Assembly (NCBI RefSeq): GCF_013265555.1
Contig: NZ_CP041345.1
Span: 1,348,581 to 1,412,580, forward strand
Length of the DNA: 64,000 nucleotides
Source of the DNA: Tenuifilum thalassicum
GTDB taxonomy: Bacteria > Bacteroidota > Bacteroidia > Bacteroidales > Tenuifilaceae
Reading direction: 5' to 3'
Shown piece by piece: positions 33,906-42,742 of this stretch. The first letter of the stretch is position 1, and every line of letters begins with the position of its first letter. The translations under genes were made by a program, and so were the position numbers. The notes under the pieces are model-generated. The model did not search any database and was not told where the DNA came from. It saw only the letters and a program-made list of their open reading frames with translations.

Positions 33906-36002
33906 ATGAGAAAAACGATAACGCTAATGCTACTATCAGCATTGTTTGTGTCAGGTTGTCAGAAAAAAACTGAGAACCCATTCTTTAGCGAGTATAAGAC
34001 TCCATTTGGCGTTCCTCCATTCGACGAAATCAAGTTGGAACACTATGTGCCAGCATTTGAAAAAGGAATAGAAGAGCATCAGAAGGAGATAGATGCAATA
34101 GTAAATAATGAAGCAGAGCCAACTTTTGAGAATACTATTTTAGCCCTAGATAAGTCGGGTCGTTTGCTTACTAAAGTATCGAGGGTTTTTTATAGCTTGA
34201 ATAGCGCTGAAACCTCGCCAGAGATGCAAGCACTTGCTCGTGAAATTGCACCAAAAGTAACTGCACATTACGATAATATTAGTCTTAATGAAAAGCTTTT
34301 TGAACGAATTAAAAAGGTTTACGAAAATCGAAACGAGCTTGGCCTTGATAGCCTACAACTAAGAACAGTTGAAAAGTATTACGAAGATTTTGTTCGTAAT
34401 GGAGCAAATCTTAACGATGAGGACAAGGCAAAGCTGAGAGAAATAAATCAGAAACTTTCTGAGCTAAGAATTAAGTTTGGTGAAAATCTGCTAGCCGAAA
34501 CTAACAAAAACTTCTTGTTGGTTATAGATAAACCCGAAGACCTAGAGGGACTGTCACAAGATATTATTGATGCAGCGGCCATTGAAGCTAAGAATAGGGG
34601 ATACGAAGGGAAATGGGTGTTTACGTTACAAAAACCTAGCATGATTCCTTTCCTTCAATACTCTAAAAAGCGTGAACTCAGGGAAAAGTTGTATATGGGA
34701 TATGTTACACGCGGTAACCACAACGATGAATTCGACAACAAAGCGATAATACTTGAAATTGCTAAGCTGCGAGCACAAAAAGCAAAGCTGTTAGGATACG
34801 AAACCTATAACCATTACATAATTAGCAAAAATATGGCTAAAACCCCAGAAGCGGTTTATAGCTTCCTTAATAAAGTGATGGAACCCGCATTAAAAGCTGC
34901 AATACGCGATAGGGAGGCCATGCAGGCTATAATAGATCGCGAAGGTGGCAACTTTAAACTTGCTTCATGGGATTGGTGGTACTATGCCGAAAAGTTAAAA
35001 AAGGAGAAATACGACCTTGATGAAGCTGAGTTAAAACCTTACTTTAAGCTCGAGAATGTTCGCGAAGGTATGTTTTATGTAGCTAATAAGCTATATGGCC
35101 TAACATTCACCAAGCGCACCGATTTACCTATTTATCATCCCGAGGTTGAGGTTTTTGAAGTAAAAGATGAGAACGATAATCATGTTGGTTTGCTTTACCT
35201 CGATTATCATCCACGTCCTGGGAAACGTGTTGGTGCATGGTGCGGTCGTTTCCGCCAACAAACCTATGAGAATGGCAAAAGAATCCCTCCTATTGTTAAC
35301 ATTGTTACCAATTTTACTCGCCCTACTGAAACCACACCAGCTCTTCTAACATGGGATGAAGTTGAAACCCTATTCCACGAGTTTGGTCATGCGTTACATG
35401 GATTATTCACCGATGGACCATACGATAGAATCGCTGGTAGCGTGCCACGTGACATGGTAGAACTTCCTTCGCAAATAAATGAGCATTGGGCAAGCCAGCC
35501 CGAGGTGCTTAAGTATTATGCAAAACACTATGAAACTGGCGAACCAATGCCTGACGAGCTAATAGAAAAGATTCAAAAGAGTTCTACCTTTAACCAGGGT
35601 TTTGCTACCGTGGAGTATATTGCTGCTGCAATTCTTGATCTTGATTGGCACAGTTTTACAGAACCCAAAGATGTTGATGTGCTTGAATTTGAAAAGCAAT
35701 CAATGGATCGCATTAAACTAATTCCTGAAATTTATCCCCGTTATCGCTCTACCTATTTTAATCACATTGTTGGTGGTTATGCTTCGGGGTATTATGTATA
35801 CCTATGGGCAGAGGTGTTAGATGCCGATGCATTTAATGCATTTGTTGAAACTGGCGATATTTTTAACAGGGAGGTAGCCGCTAAGTTTCGTAAGCATATT
35901 CTTTCTGATGGAGGTAATGATGATGGTATGAAGCAGTATCTGAAATTTAGGGGTAAAGAACCATCAATTGAGCCATTGCTTAAGAATCGGGGTTTATATT
36001 AA
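33906..36002 (+). CDS. dcp: M3-family metallopeptidase (peptidyl-dipeptidase Dcp-like), lipoprotein
   Basis: This 698-residue thimet-type peptidase has a lipoprotein signal (MRKTITLMLLSALFVSGC, cysteine at 18). The body has the M3 zinc motif HEFGH at residues 491-495 in LFHEFGHALHGLF, the third-ligand helix downstream, and the tyrosine/histidine region GYASGYYVYLWAEV. It matches Dcp more than OpdA because of the PFGVPPFDEIKLEHYVPAFE start and the RNRGLY-type end. It removes C-terminal dipeptides and is likely anchored in the outer membrane facing the periplasm. Confidence 0.92.
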   Translation: MRKTITLMLLSALFVSGCQKKTENPFFSEYKTPFGVPPFDEIKLEHYVPAFEKGIEEHQKEIDAIVNNEAEPTFENTILALDKSGRLLTKVSRVFYSLNSAETSPEMQALAREIAPKVTAHYDNISLNEKLFERIKKVYENRNELGLDSLQLRTVEKYYEDFVRNGANLNDEDKAKLREINQKLSELRIKFGENLLAETNKNFLLVIDKPEDLEGLSQDIIDAAAIEAKNRGYEGKWVFTLQKPSMIPFLQYSKKRELREKLYMGYVTRGNHNDEFDNKAIILEIAKLRAQKAKLLGYETYNHYIISKNMAKTPEAVYSFLNKVMEPALKAAIRDREAMQAIIDREGGNFKLASWDWWYYAEKLKKEKYDLDEAELKPYFKLENVREGMFYVANKLYGLTFTKRTDLPIYHPEVEVFEVKDENDNHVGLLYLDYHPRPGKRVGAWCGRFRQQTYENGKRIPPIVNIVTNFTRPTETTPALLTWDEVETLFHEFGHALHGLFTDGPYDRIAGSVPRDMVELPSQINEHWASQPEVLKYYAKHYETGEPMPDELIEKIQKSSTFNQGFATVEYIAAAILDLDWHSFTEPKDVDVLEFEKQSMDRIKLIPEIYPRYRSTYFNHIVGGYASGYYVYLWAEVLDADAFNAFVETGDIFNREVAAKFRKHILSDGGNDDGMKQYLKFRGKEPSIEPLLKNRGLY

Positions 36003-36011
36003 TGGATTAAG

Positions 36012-36040
36012 AGGCTGTCAAGTACGACAGCCTTTTTTTT
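36012..36040 (+). terminator. Terminator after the M3 peptidase gene
   Basis: AGGCTGTC pairs with GACAGCCT around a short loop, followed by at least eight T. Confidence 0.85.
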
Positions 36041-36105
36041 CTTCCTAATTTTTTATATTTTTGTGCTGCCATGAAAAATTTCATTGCTATTTAGTTTTGC
36101 ATTGA

Positions 36106-36198
36106 AACTTCTACACCGCTTTAAGTGTTATTTTATCATGGTTAAATAAAATCTGTATAAAGCCTTAAGGCTTTCTCTGTATAGCAGCGGTGTAAGTT
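36106..36198 (+). repeat. Long inverted repeat with internal hairpin upstream of kamA
   Basis: AACTT-CT-ACACCGCT (36106-36120) pairs with AGCGGTGTAAGTT (36186-36198). This gives 13 base pairs with a 2-base bulge and encloses about 65 bases. Inside is a 6-bp hairpin AAAGCC-TTAA-GGCTTT (36159-36174). The element could be a structured 5' leader or a degenerate MITE-like repeat. No second copy was noticed in this window. Confidence 0.5.
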
Positions 36199-36305
36199 AT
36201 AAAAATATTTAATCAGAAAATCACTTTTAAACGCAATAGTGAATTCTGGTTTTTCTTAAGTATTCAGGTATCTACATGTGTAAATTAACATAAAAACTAT
36301 ATACA

Positions 36306-37838
36306 ATGAACAGAAAAGACTTCTTCTTCAAACCAAGGGATTTTAGGTCAATTGATTTGTGGAAAGATGTTACCGAGGAGCAATGGAACGATCCATTATG
36401 GCAGCTCAAAAACTCTATTCATAATGTTGACCAGCTAAAAAGGGTAATCAAGCTAAGTGATTATCAGGAGCAAGAAATACGCCGTGTGGTAGATGAACTT
36501 GAGCGGCAAGGTAAAGATCCGCTTCGAATAACCCCATATTATGCCTCATTGATGGATGAGGATCCATTCCATCCGGATATTCCAAAAGAAGAAAAAGGGA
36601 GCGATAGACTTGATCCTATCTTTTGGCAAAGCGTACCTACTCCAGCAAACCTTATGTTTCCTAACACAGGGCGTGAGGCTGCTATGTGCGAGGGCTCACG
36701 AAGTTATGGTGCAGCTTATCAGCGCTATCCAAATAGGGTTGCTCTATTTGTGGCTCAGAACACAAGCTGTGCTGCTTATTGCGTGCATTGTCAAAGAGCA
36801 AAATCGCTTGATGCTACTACCGATGTAAATATTGAGGAAATCAACAAGGCTCTTTTCTATATTAATTACAATGAGAATATTGAGGAGGTACTTGTTACTG
36901 GTGGCGATGCCTTGAGGGTTAGCAAAAAGCGATTACAATATGTGCTAGAGGAGCTAAGTAAGATTGATCATGTAAGAGTAATACGTATTGCAACAAGGGT
37001 GCCTGTTGTATTGCCAATGGCAATTACTGATGAAATGTTAACTTTGATTAAAGAGTCGGCAAATCGGTACACTAAAGGACCTGCAAAATACGTTTATTTT
37101 ATGACCCATGTGAACCATTACAGAGAGATTACTGCCGATTTTGCTGCAGCCATTAAGCGTATTAACGACCATGGTTTTACGGTGCGAAACCAAACAGTAT
37201 TCTTAAATCATGTAAACGACTACTTCCTAACTTTAGCGGAAACTTTCCGCAGAATGTTATGGGTTGGGGTTCACCCTTACTACTTGCTTCAATGCCATAA
37301 GGAGAAAGGTATTGTACATTTTATAGCTCCAATTCAGGTTGGACAAATCTATATGAAGCATTTACAAGGTTGGCTTTCAGGAATATACAGACCTACCTAT
37401 GCTGTTAACATTGAAGGTGGTGGTGGTAAAGTGCTTCTAATGCCATTAAACTTTGATAATCTAAATCTGAACGTTAAGATCGACGAAAAAATATCGGAGA
37501 GTGGTGCTAAAGTACATACCTGGGACGATAAGGAAATATACGACTATGAGGCATTGGGCAGAGCCACTCCTCAGGAGTATAAGGAAGCGATTGAAATTAT
37601 GGATAAGTTTATTGGTAGAAAGGGCGTGTTTGTTCCGAAAATTATTCTTGTTGATGAGGAGGGTAATAGGATTGAAACAACAAATCGTACTAAATTACCT
37701 CAATTTGAAAAACAGAAAAAAGCCAAGCTGCTTGGTTATAAAGTTGACAAGAACGGAATGCCAATTACAAACCCTGCAACTATAGCCTCAGAACTCGATC
37801 AACTTTACATTAAGTCGGAATATAAAGATAAAAGGTAA
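36306..37838 (+). CDS. KamA-family radical SAM aminomutase of uncertain substrate
   Basis: This 510-residue protein of the lysine 2,3-aminomutase family has the radical SAM cluster C155-A-A-Y-C159-V-H-C162 (CxxxCxxC), the VTGGDAL strand and the PLP lysine in IEGGGGK (Lys375). In Clostridium lysine 2,3-aminomutase two aspartates, 37 residues apart, hold the lysine side-chain amine (D293 in QCD, D330 before APGGGGK). Here the aligned residues are His331 (QCH) and Asn368 (VNIEGGGGK), so L-lysine is not an obvious substrate. The Asn resembles glutamate 2,3-aminomutase. It is monocistronic, with a terminator after it and a structured element before it. Confidence 0.88.
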   Translation: MNRKDFFFKPRDFRSIDLWKDVTEEQWNDPLWQLKNSIHNVDQLKRVIKLSDYQEQEIRRVVDELERQGKDPLRITPYYASLMDEDPFHPDIPKEEKGSDRLDPIFWQSVPTPANLMFPNTGREAAMCEGSRSYGAAYQRYPNRVALFVAQNTSCAAYCVHCQRAKSLDATTDVNIEEINKALFYINYNENIEEVLVTGGDALRVSKKRLQYVLEELSKIDHVRVIRIATRVPVVLPMAITDEMLTLIKESANRYTKGPAKYVYFMTHVNHYREITADFAAAIKRINDHGFTVRNQTVFLNHVNDYFLTLAETFRRMLWVGVHPYYLLQCHKEKGIVHFIAPIQVGQIYMKHLQGWLSGIYRPTYAVNIEGGGGKVLLMPLNFDNLNLNVKIDEKISESGAKVHTWDDKEIYDYEALGRATPQEYKEAIEIMDKFIGRKGVFVPKIILVDEEGNRIETTNRTKLPQFEKQKKAKLLGYKVDKNGMPITNPATIASELDQLYIKSEYKDKR

Positions 37839-37860
37839 ATCTTCTTAAGATGCTCTCTTT

Positions 37861-37901
37861 AATTAACGCCTACTCATTTTTGGGAAGGCGTTAATTTTTT
37901 T
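37861..37901 (+). terminator. Terminator after the kamA-family gene
   Basis: AATTAACGCCT pairs with AGGCGTTAATT around a 14-base loop, followed by seven T. Confidence 0.8.
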
Positions 37902-38063
37902 ATTAAATGCATATTGTTTAATTTGAATAGTGAAAACAAGTAAGAGCCATTTTTTTTATGGAAATCTAACTCTACTTTCCGTTTTAGGTTTGATTTTTTC
38001 GAAAGGGATGATTAAATAACCATGTTTTACAACAAGTGTTGCTATAATCTGAAAACCAATAGC

Positions 38064-38071
38064 TAATTTTG
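38064..38071 (+). promoter_or_regulatory. Candidate -7 element for the MFS gene
   Basis: TAATTTTG matches TAnnTTTG, with a TTG 22 bases upstream (38039-38041). It is only 8 bases before the ATG at 38080, so the transcript would be nearly leaderless, or the true start is further in. Confidence 0.3.
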
Positions 38072-38079
38072 TATGCTAA

Positions 38080-39282
38080 ATGGATAATGCATTTCGCCAT
38101 AATTTAATTCGGCTTTACGTTCTTAAAGTTTCGCATTGGTTTATGCTTATCATGCCAATTGCCGTTCTCTTTTATAAGGCAAATGGTTTAAGCGTAAGCC
38201 AAATTTTCATACTACAAAGTGTGCACTCATTGTCTATCGTATTGCTTGAGATTCCTTCAGGCTATTTTGCGGATGTGCTAGGTCGAAAAAACACGATAAC
38301 CGTAGGTGCTATTCTTGGTTTTGTTGGTTTTGCCATATATTCTATGACATATGGTTTTTGGGGTTTCCTATTTGCCGAAATTGTTTTAGGTCTTGGTCAA
38401 AGTATGATTTCGGGAGCCGATTCTGCCCTTTTGTACGATAGCCTTGCTGAGAGGAAGAAACAGGATGATTATATAAAGCATGAAGGGAGGATGACCTCGG
38501 TTGGTAATTTTGCCGAGGCAACTGCTGGAATACTCGGTGGGCTATTGGCAGCACTTAGCATTCGTTATCCTTACTATGGACAAGCATTGGTAGCTTTTAC
38601 AGCAATACCAGCTGCGTTAACTCTTATTGAACCAAAAAACGAAATTAACAGACTTGAATTAGGCTGGAAGCAGATTGTTGACGTGGTTAGGTATGCTATA
38701 ATTAGGAATAGAAAACTACGTTTAAATATTTTACTTTCGTCAGTTGTTGGTGCATCAACGCTAACCATGGCATGGTTTGTTCAGCCATGGTTAATCAGAG
38801 CAGAAACACCTATTGAACTATTTGGCGCCATATGGACGGTTCTAAATTTATTGGTTGGAGTAGCTGCTCTTTATGCCTATAAAATTGAGTTACGATTAGG
38901 AAGCGTTAGAACAATTGCATTTATTATAGTATTGCTCACCCTTGGTTTTATTGCTACTGCATTATTTAAAAGCTACTGGGCTATAAGTTTTATTGTGATT
39001 TTTTACTTGGTTAGAGGGGTGGCAACACCTATACTTAAAGATGCCATAAACCGATTAGCGCCTGCTGCAATGCGAGCTACCATTCTTTCTGTTCGTAATT
39101 TCATTATCAGAATAATATTTTCGGTTTGGGGACCTTTTTATGGATGGCTAACCGACAGGTGGAGCCTAGCACTTGCCTTAGCCACAGCCGGAACTGTTTT
39201 TGCTATATTGTCTACTTTAACTTTTGTTGCCCAGTTAAAGGGGAAAAGAGATAATCAAACTTCAAACTCTAAACCATCGTAG
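38080..39282 (+). CDS. MFS transporter
   Basis: This 400-residue, twelve-helix carrier has motif A in IPSGYFADVLGRKNTITVG and a well-conserved SGADSALLYDSL segment after helix 4, which is typical of a Bacteroidota MFS group related to multidrug or sugar carriers. The substrate cannot be predicted. The last 28 bases overlap the convergent MBL-fold gene. Confidence 0.82.
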   Translation: MDNAFRHNLIRLYVLKVSHWFMLIMPIAVLFYKANGLSVSQIFILQSVHSLSIVLLEIPSGYFADVLGRKNTITVGAILGFVGFAIYSMTYGFWGFLFAEIVLGLGQSMISGADSALLYDSLAERKKQDDYIKHEGRMTSVGNFAEATAGILGGLLAALSIRYPYYGQALVAFTAIPAALTLIEPKNEINRLELGWKQIVDVVRYAIIRNRKLRLNILLSSVVGASTLTMAWFVQPWLIRAETPIELFGAIWTVLNLLVGVAALYAYKIELRLGSVRTIAFIIVLLTLGFIATALFKSYWAISFIVIFYLVRGVATPILKDAINRLAPAAMRATILSVRNFIIRIIFSVWGPFYGWLTDRWSLALALATAGTVFAILSTLTFVAQLKGKRDNQTSNSKPS

Positions 39283-40016
39283 GCTAAGCAAACATTATCG
39301 GGTAGCTCTTTTGAAACATCTTTGTAAAAGCCCATTTGATGACCAACGTGCGTTATATAAGCTTTTCTTGGGCTTAGCTGCCCAATTAGTTCAAGGGCTT
39401 CGGGCAAAGAAAAGTGTGAGATATGCTTTTGTTTTCTAAGAGCATTTATTACCAGGTACTTGGTTCCAATAATCTTTTCCTTCTCCTCTTCGGGTATAAA
39501 ATTGGCATCCGTTATATAGGTAAAGTCTCCAATTCTGTAGCCTAAAATAGGCAGTTTGTAATGGTATGCCCTTATTGGAATTATTTTAAGCCCCATGATA
39601 CTAAAGGGCTGATCGTTGATTTCATGTAGATTAAATTCTGGAATACCAGGGTATTTTTGCTCAGCAAACACATAGGGATATTCTCTTTGCAGCTCTTTTA
39701 AAACTCTTTCTTCGCCATAAATATCCATTGGACGTTTTTGTAACCAATTAAATGCTCTTACGTCATCTAATCCCGCAATATGGTCGCGGTGTTCGTGGGT
39801 TAAAAGGATAGCTTGTAGGGTTTTCACTTTAGCCCTAAGCATTTGCTGCCTAAAATCGGGTCCTGCATCAATCGTAATATTGATTCCCTCGTGTTCAATT
39901 AGCACCGATGTCCTAAGCCGCCAATCTCTTGGGTCGGTTGATTGACAAACTGGGCAAGGGCAAGCAATTACTGGAATACCTTGGGATGTTCCTGTCCCTA
40001 AAAAAACAATTTTCAC
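39255..40016 (-). CDS. MBL-fold metallohydrolase (PhnP-like)
   Basis: This 253-residue metallo-beta-lactamase-fold protein has the metal motif THEHRDHIAG (HxHxDH), FLGTGTSQGIPVIAC near the start, a zinc-cysteine cluster C-P-C-P-V-C-Q at residues 19-25, and the final histidines ISHFSLPEAL and ITHVGHQMG. This resembles PhnP, the cyclic phosphodiesterase of the C-P lyase pathway. No phn genes are nearby, so a general phosphodiesterase or nuclease-like activity is more likely. The start is a GTG at 40016, directly after the TAA of the upstream BASS gene (TAAGTG). Confidence 0.82.
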   Translation of the reverse strand: MKIVFLGTGTSQGIPVIACPCPVCQSTDPRDWRLRTSVLIEHEGINITIDAGPDFRQQMLRAKVKTLQAILLTHEHRDHIAGLDDVRAFNWLQKRPMDIYGEERVLKELQREYPYVFAEQKYPGIPEFNLHEINDQPFSIMGLKIIPIRAYHYKLPILGYRIGDFTYITDANFIPEEEKEKIIGTKYLVINALRKQKHISHFSLPEALELIGQLSPRKAYITHVGHQMGFYKDVSKELPDNVCLAYDGLEFEV

Positions 40017-40934
40017 TTAGAGAACTTTTGATTTAATAGACAAAAATATCAAATATGATAGAACTACCACAGCCATCACAGCCGACGGAATAGCTGCTTC
40101 TTTCCCAAAAAGTGTTAAAGCAGTAAACACCGAGAACCCAGAGCTCTTTATTCCAACAAGCATTATCATTGGAATTCGGGTTTGGGCGTCAACTTTAATT
40201 TTTTTAGCAATAAGGTGTGTGATATGCCCTAATCCAAATATTGTTATAATAAGAATGCTTGCAATTTTTATTAATAGTAAGGGAGAAGAAAAGAAAACGT
40301 GTCGATTGATACCAACGGCAATGAAAATAAGGAACGCAAAACCCCAATCAACTACCTTGCCTCTAACCTTCTCAATAAAAGGTTTGATAGGATTCCAAAG
40401 CAAGAACCTGGATAGGACTAATGGTATAACTACAAGTTGAATCATCATCCAAAATAAATCAATAGATTGTATTCCTGAAGAGTTTGCAAAAAGTTTGACA
40501 AGAATTGGCGCCATTACAATAGAGCCCAGAAATGCACCAATAAGTGAGATTATTGCATATACAACATTACCACCGAGTATAAAAGTAAATGGGATTATGG
40601 CAACCCCTGGGGGTGTGGCAGCTATAACGACAAATCCAAAGAAAAGTTCTTTTGTTGGCATCAGAAAATAGGCGAGAGGAATTAAAATAGCTGAAAAAAT
40701 TATGTAGTTCAGAAAAATGCCTGTAAAAATTGGCTTATATACCATTTCGGTTTTTTTTAGCTGGGCAAAACTTATTCCTGTCATTGAGAACATCATGGTC
40801 AAGGCCAAAATAGGGAACGTGAGGAATTTTACCGTTGAAGCATGTTCGCCGATAAATAAACCCATAAGTACGGCAAAAACCAGAATAGCATTTCGGTTTA
40901 AAAAAAGTCTTTTCAAAAATCGGAACATTTGCAT
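40017..40934 (-). CDS. BASS-family (bile acid:sodium symporter-like) transporter
   Basis: This 305-residue protein has about ten hydrophobic helices and the BASS motif AATPPGVAIIPFTFILGGN. Bile acid:sodium symporter-family members carry organic anions with sodium. The substrate is unknown here. It is upstream of and adjacent to the MBL gene, without a gap, suggesting a shared transcript. ATGs at 40934 and 40928 are both possible starts. Confidence 0.8.
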   Translation of the reverse strand: MQMFRFLKRLFLNRNAILVFAVLMGLFIGEHASTVKFLTFPILALTMMFSMTGISFAQLKKTEMVYKPIFTGIFLNYIIFSAILIPLAYFLMPTKELFFGFVVIAATPPGVAIIPFTFILGGNVVYAIISLIGAFLGSIVMAPILVKLFANSSGIQSIDLFWMMIQLVVIPLVLSRFLLWNPIKPFIEKVRGKVVDWGFAFLIFIAVGINRHVFFSSPLLLIKIASILIITIFGLGHITHLIAKKIKVDAQTRIPMIMLVGIKSSGFSVFTALTLFGKEAAIPSAVMAVVVLSYLIFLSIKSKVL

Positions 40935-40981
40935 TACCTTCGTAAAAATTTTTAGTAAATATAGATATTAGGTTTGAAATT

Positions 40982-41698
40982 ATGGCTGAACAAAAAGGAA
41001 AACTGTATCTACTTCCTACACCAATTAGCGATAATAGCATTGATCTAGTTATACCTCAGAAAGTTATTGAAAAATCACGTTCACTTACCCATTTCGTTGT
41101 TGAAGAGCTTAGAACTGCAAGAAGATATTTATCGAAAATTAAGGTTGAAACACCGATAGATGAGCTTACATTTTTTCTGCTTAACGAGCATACACCGCAA
41201 CAGGAGATCGAAAACTTTTTGAAACCTTTAAAGAATGGAATTGACGTGGGGTTGATGTCAGATGCTGGACTTCCATCTGTTGCAGATCCTGGCTCACTTT
41301 TAGTTGAGGCTGCACATCGTAATAACATTGAGGTAGTGCCCATGGTAGGACCAAACTCTTTACTCTTAACCTTGATGGCAAGTGGTTTAAATGGTCAGAA
41401 TTTTGCTTTTATTGGATACCTGCCCGTTAAGCCTGATTTACGTAGAAAGAAGATTCGGGAACTAGAGCAGAGATCTCGTCAGGAGTATCAGACTCTGCTG
41501 TTTATCGAGGCTCCTTATCGTAATGCTAAGCTGTTTAACGATATTTTGAATGTTTGTCACGATCAAACACGATTGACTATAGCATGCGAATTAACCTCCT
41601 CAAACCAGTTCATTAAAACAAAAACAATAAAGGAGTGGAAAAAAGAACCACTCCCCGAAATAAATAAAAGAAATACTGTTTTTGCTATTCTATTCTAA
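40982..41698 (+). CDS. Tetrapyrrole-methylase-fold SAM methyltransferase, RsmI paralog
   Basis: This 238-residue protein begins KLYLLPTPI and contains VGLMSDAGLPSVADPG, the glycine-rich SAM loop of the RsmI group, followed by VPMVGPNSLLLTLMASGL and TLLFIEAPYRN. It is shorter than RsmI (about 280) and lacks its C-terminal extension, so its RNA target may differ. It is divergent from the BASS gene with 47 bp between starts, and its stop overlaps the convergent FKBP gene by 4 bp. Confidence 0.85.
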   Translation: MAEQKGKLYLLPTPISDNSIDLVIPQKVIEKSRSLTHFVVEELRTARRYLSKIKVETPIDELTFFLLNEHTPQQEIENFLKPLKNGIDVGLMSDAGLPSVADPGSLLVEAAHRNNIEVVPMVGPNSLLLTLMASGLNGQNFAFIGYLPVKPDLRRKKIRELEQRSRQEYQTLLFIEAPYRNAKLFNDILNVCHDQTRLTIACELTSSNQFIKTKTIKEWKKEPLPEINKRNTVFAILF

Positions 41699-42690
41699 TT
41701 TTCAGTGGGTTTAGTTGATGATTCTCCCTTGCTGCTAAAGTAAATATCAAAAACAAGAGGAGTAAAGGGTGGTATGCTAGAAGTCCCAATTGAATCATAT
41801 CCACAGAATGAGGGAATAATTGCACGTCCCCATTCACCTTCCTTCATTTGAAGTAGGGCTTGTTCAAATCCTTTAATTACGCTATTACCACCAATAGTTA
41901 CTTTAAGTGAATCCGTTGAGCTAAATTTTCTCCCCAAATTGGTAGCAACACTATCTATGTTTGTGTCAAAGACAAACCCATCAAGAAACATTCCCTTGTA
42001 GTAAACATAGGCCACAGAATCCTTTGCGAGTTGGGTTGTCTCGTCGGTTGGGGGGGATAGCTGAATGTAGTAAATGCTGTCGTTTATTGGCTCAAGGCCA
42101 GGGTAGTTATCGTTAATATATCCCTCTATCAATGAAGTTTCGTAAGCGCGAGGGTCGCTTATCACTTTATGTAGCTCAAGGTCATAAATTAACGATTGGT
42201 AGCTCAATCCGTTTGAAGCATTTCCCTTATACCCTAAATTGTAAGGGATGTAAAGGGTTGCCTGCTCGCCCTCTTTCATATATCCCAAGCCTTCAAAAAC
42301 ACCTTCAAGCATATATCTGCTATAGCCAGTTATTTGTGTGTTAGCCTCTTCGTATTTAGCAAATACTGGAGCATAATGGTAGCTGTTATCGTACCTGTTA
42401 TAAAGTTTCATCAAGCTATCGTTGTCCGATAACCATGCAAGCCCATCAAGTGTACGTTCCACATATGAATATAATACCCAGTCACCAATTTGAGGAGATG
42501 CACCTGTTCCAGGGGTTTTAGTTACATAGTAAAGTCCACTCGGTTTTTTAGCGCTCTCAGGAATATTGTGAACTTGAATCCAAGCATTAAATCGTGCAAT
42601 TTCATCACCTTCTGGGTCGCTAAACTCCTTATCGCAGGAAATGACTGTTAATGAAAGTCCGGCAATTAGTAAAAGCAAAAATCTATTCAT
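41695..42690 (-). CDS. FKBP-type peptidyl-prolyl isomerase lipoprotein, two FKBP-like domains
   Basis: This 331-residue protein has a lipoprotein signal (MNRFLLLLIAGLSLTVISC, Cys 19). Two FKBP-like domains are seen: one around residues 50-175 (GDWVLYSYVERTLDG, EGVFEGLGYMKEGEQATLYI) and a second around 205-315 (VAYVYYKGMFLDGFVFDTNI, VIKGFEQALLQMKEGEWGRA). Both keep the strand order but differ at active-site aromatics. It is last of a four-FKBP series downstream of nrnA. ATG 42690 places the signal first; an upstream in-frame start at 42714 is less likely. Confidence 0.85.
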   Translation of the reverse strand: MNRFLLLLIAGLSLTVISCDKEFSDPEGDEIARFNAWIQVHNIPESAKKPSGLYYVTKTPGTGASPQIGDWVLYSYVERTLDGLAWLSDNDSLMKLYNRYDNSYHYAPVFAKYEEANTQITGYSRYMLEGVFEGLGYMKEGEQATLYIPYNLGYKGNASNGLSYQSLIYDLELHKVISDPRAYETSLIEGYINDNYPGLEPINDSIYYIQLSPPTDETTQLAKDSVAYVYYKGMFLDGFVFDTNIDSVATNLGRKFSSTDSLKVTIGGNSVIKGFEQALLQMKEGEWGRAIIPSFCGYDSIGTSSIPPFTPLVFDIYFSSKGESSTKPTEN

Positions 42691-42742
42691 AGTTAAAAAT
42701 TCAATTTCATGCAAATATACTATTTACATATTCATTTCAAAG

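Larger units (their letters stand above)
36003..36305. other. Intergenic 303 bp: terminator plus structured leader, no gene
   Basis: No coding frame was found. The first 40 bases hold a terminator for the M3 gene. The middle contains a long paired element (see the repeat at 36106-36198). The rest, up to the kamA ATG at 36306, is AT-rich, and no TAnnTTTG element was identified. Confidence 0.6.
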
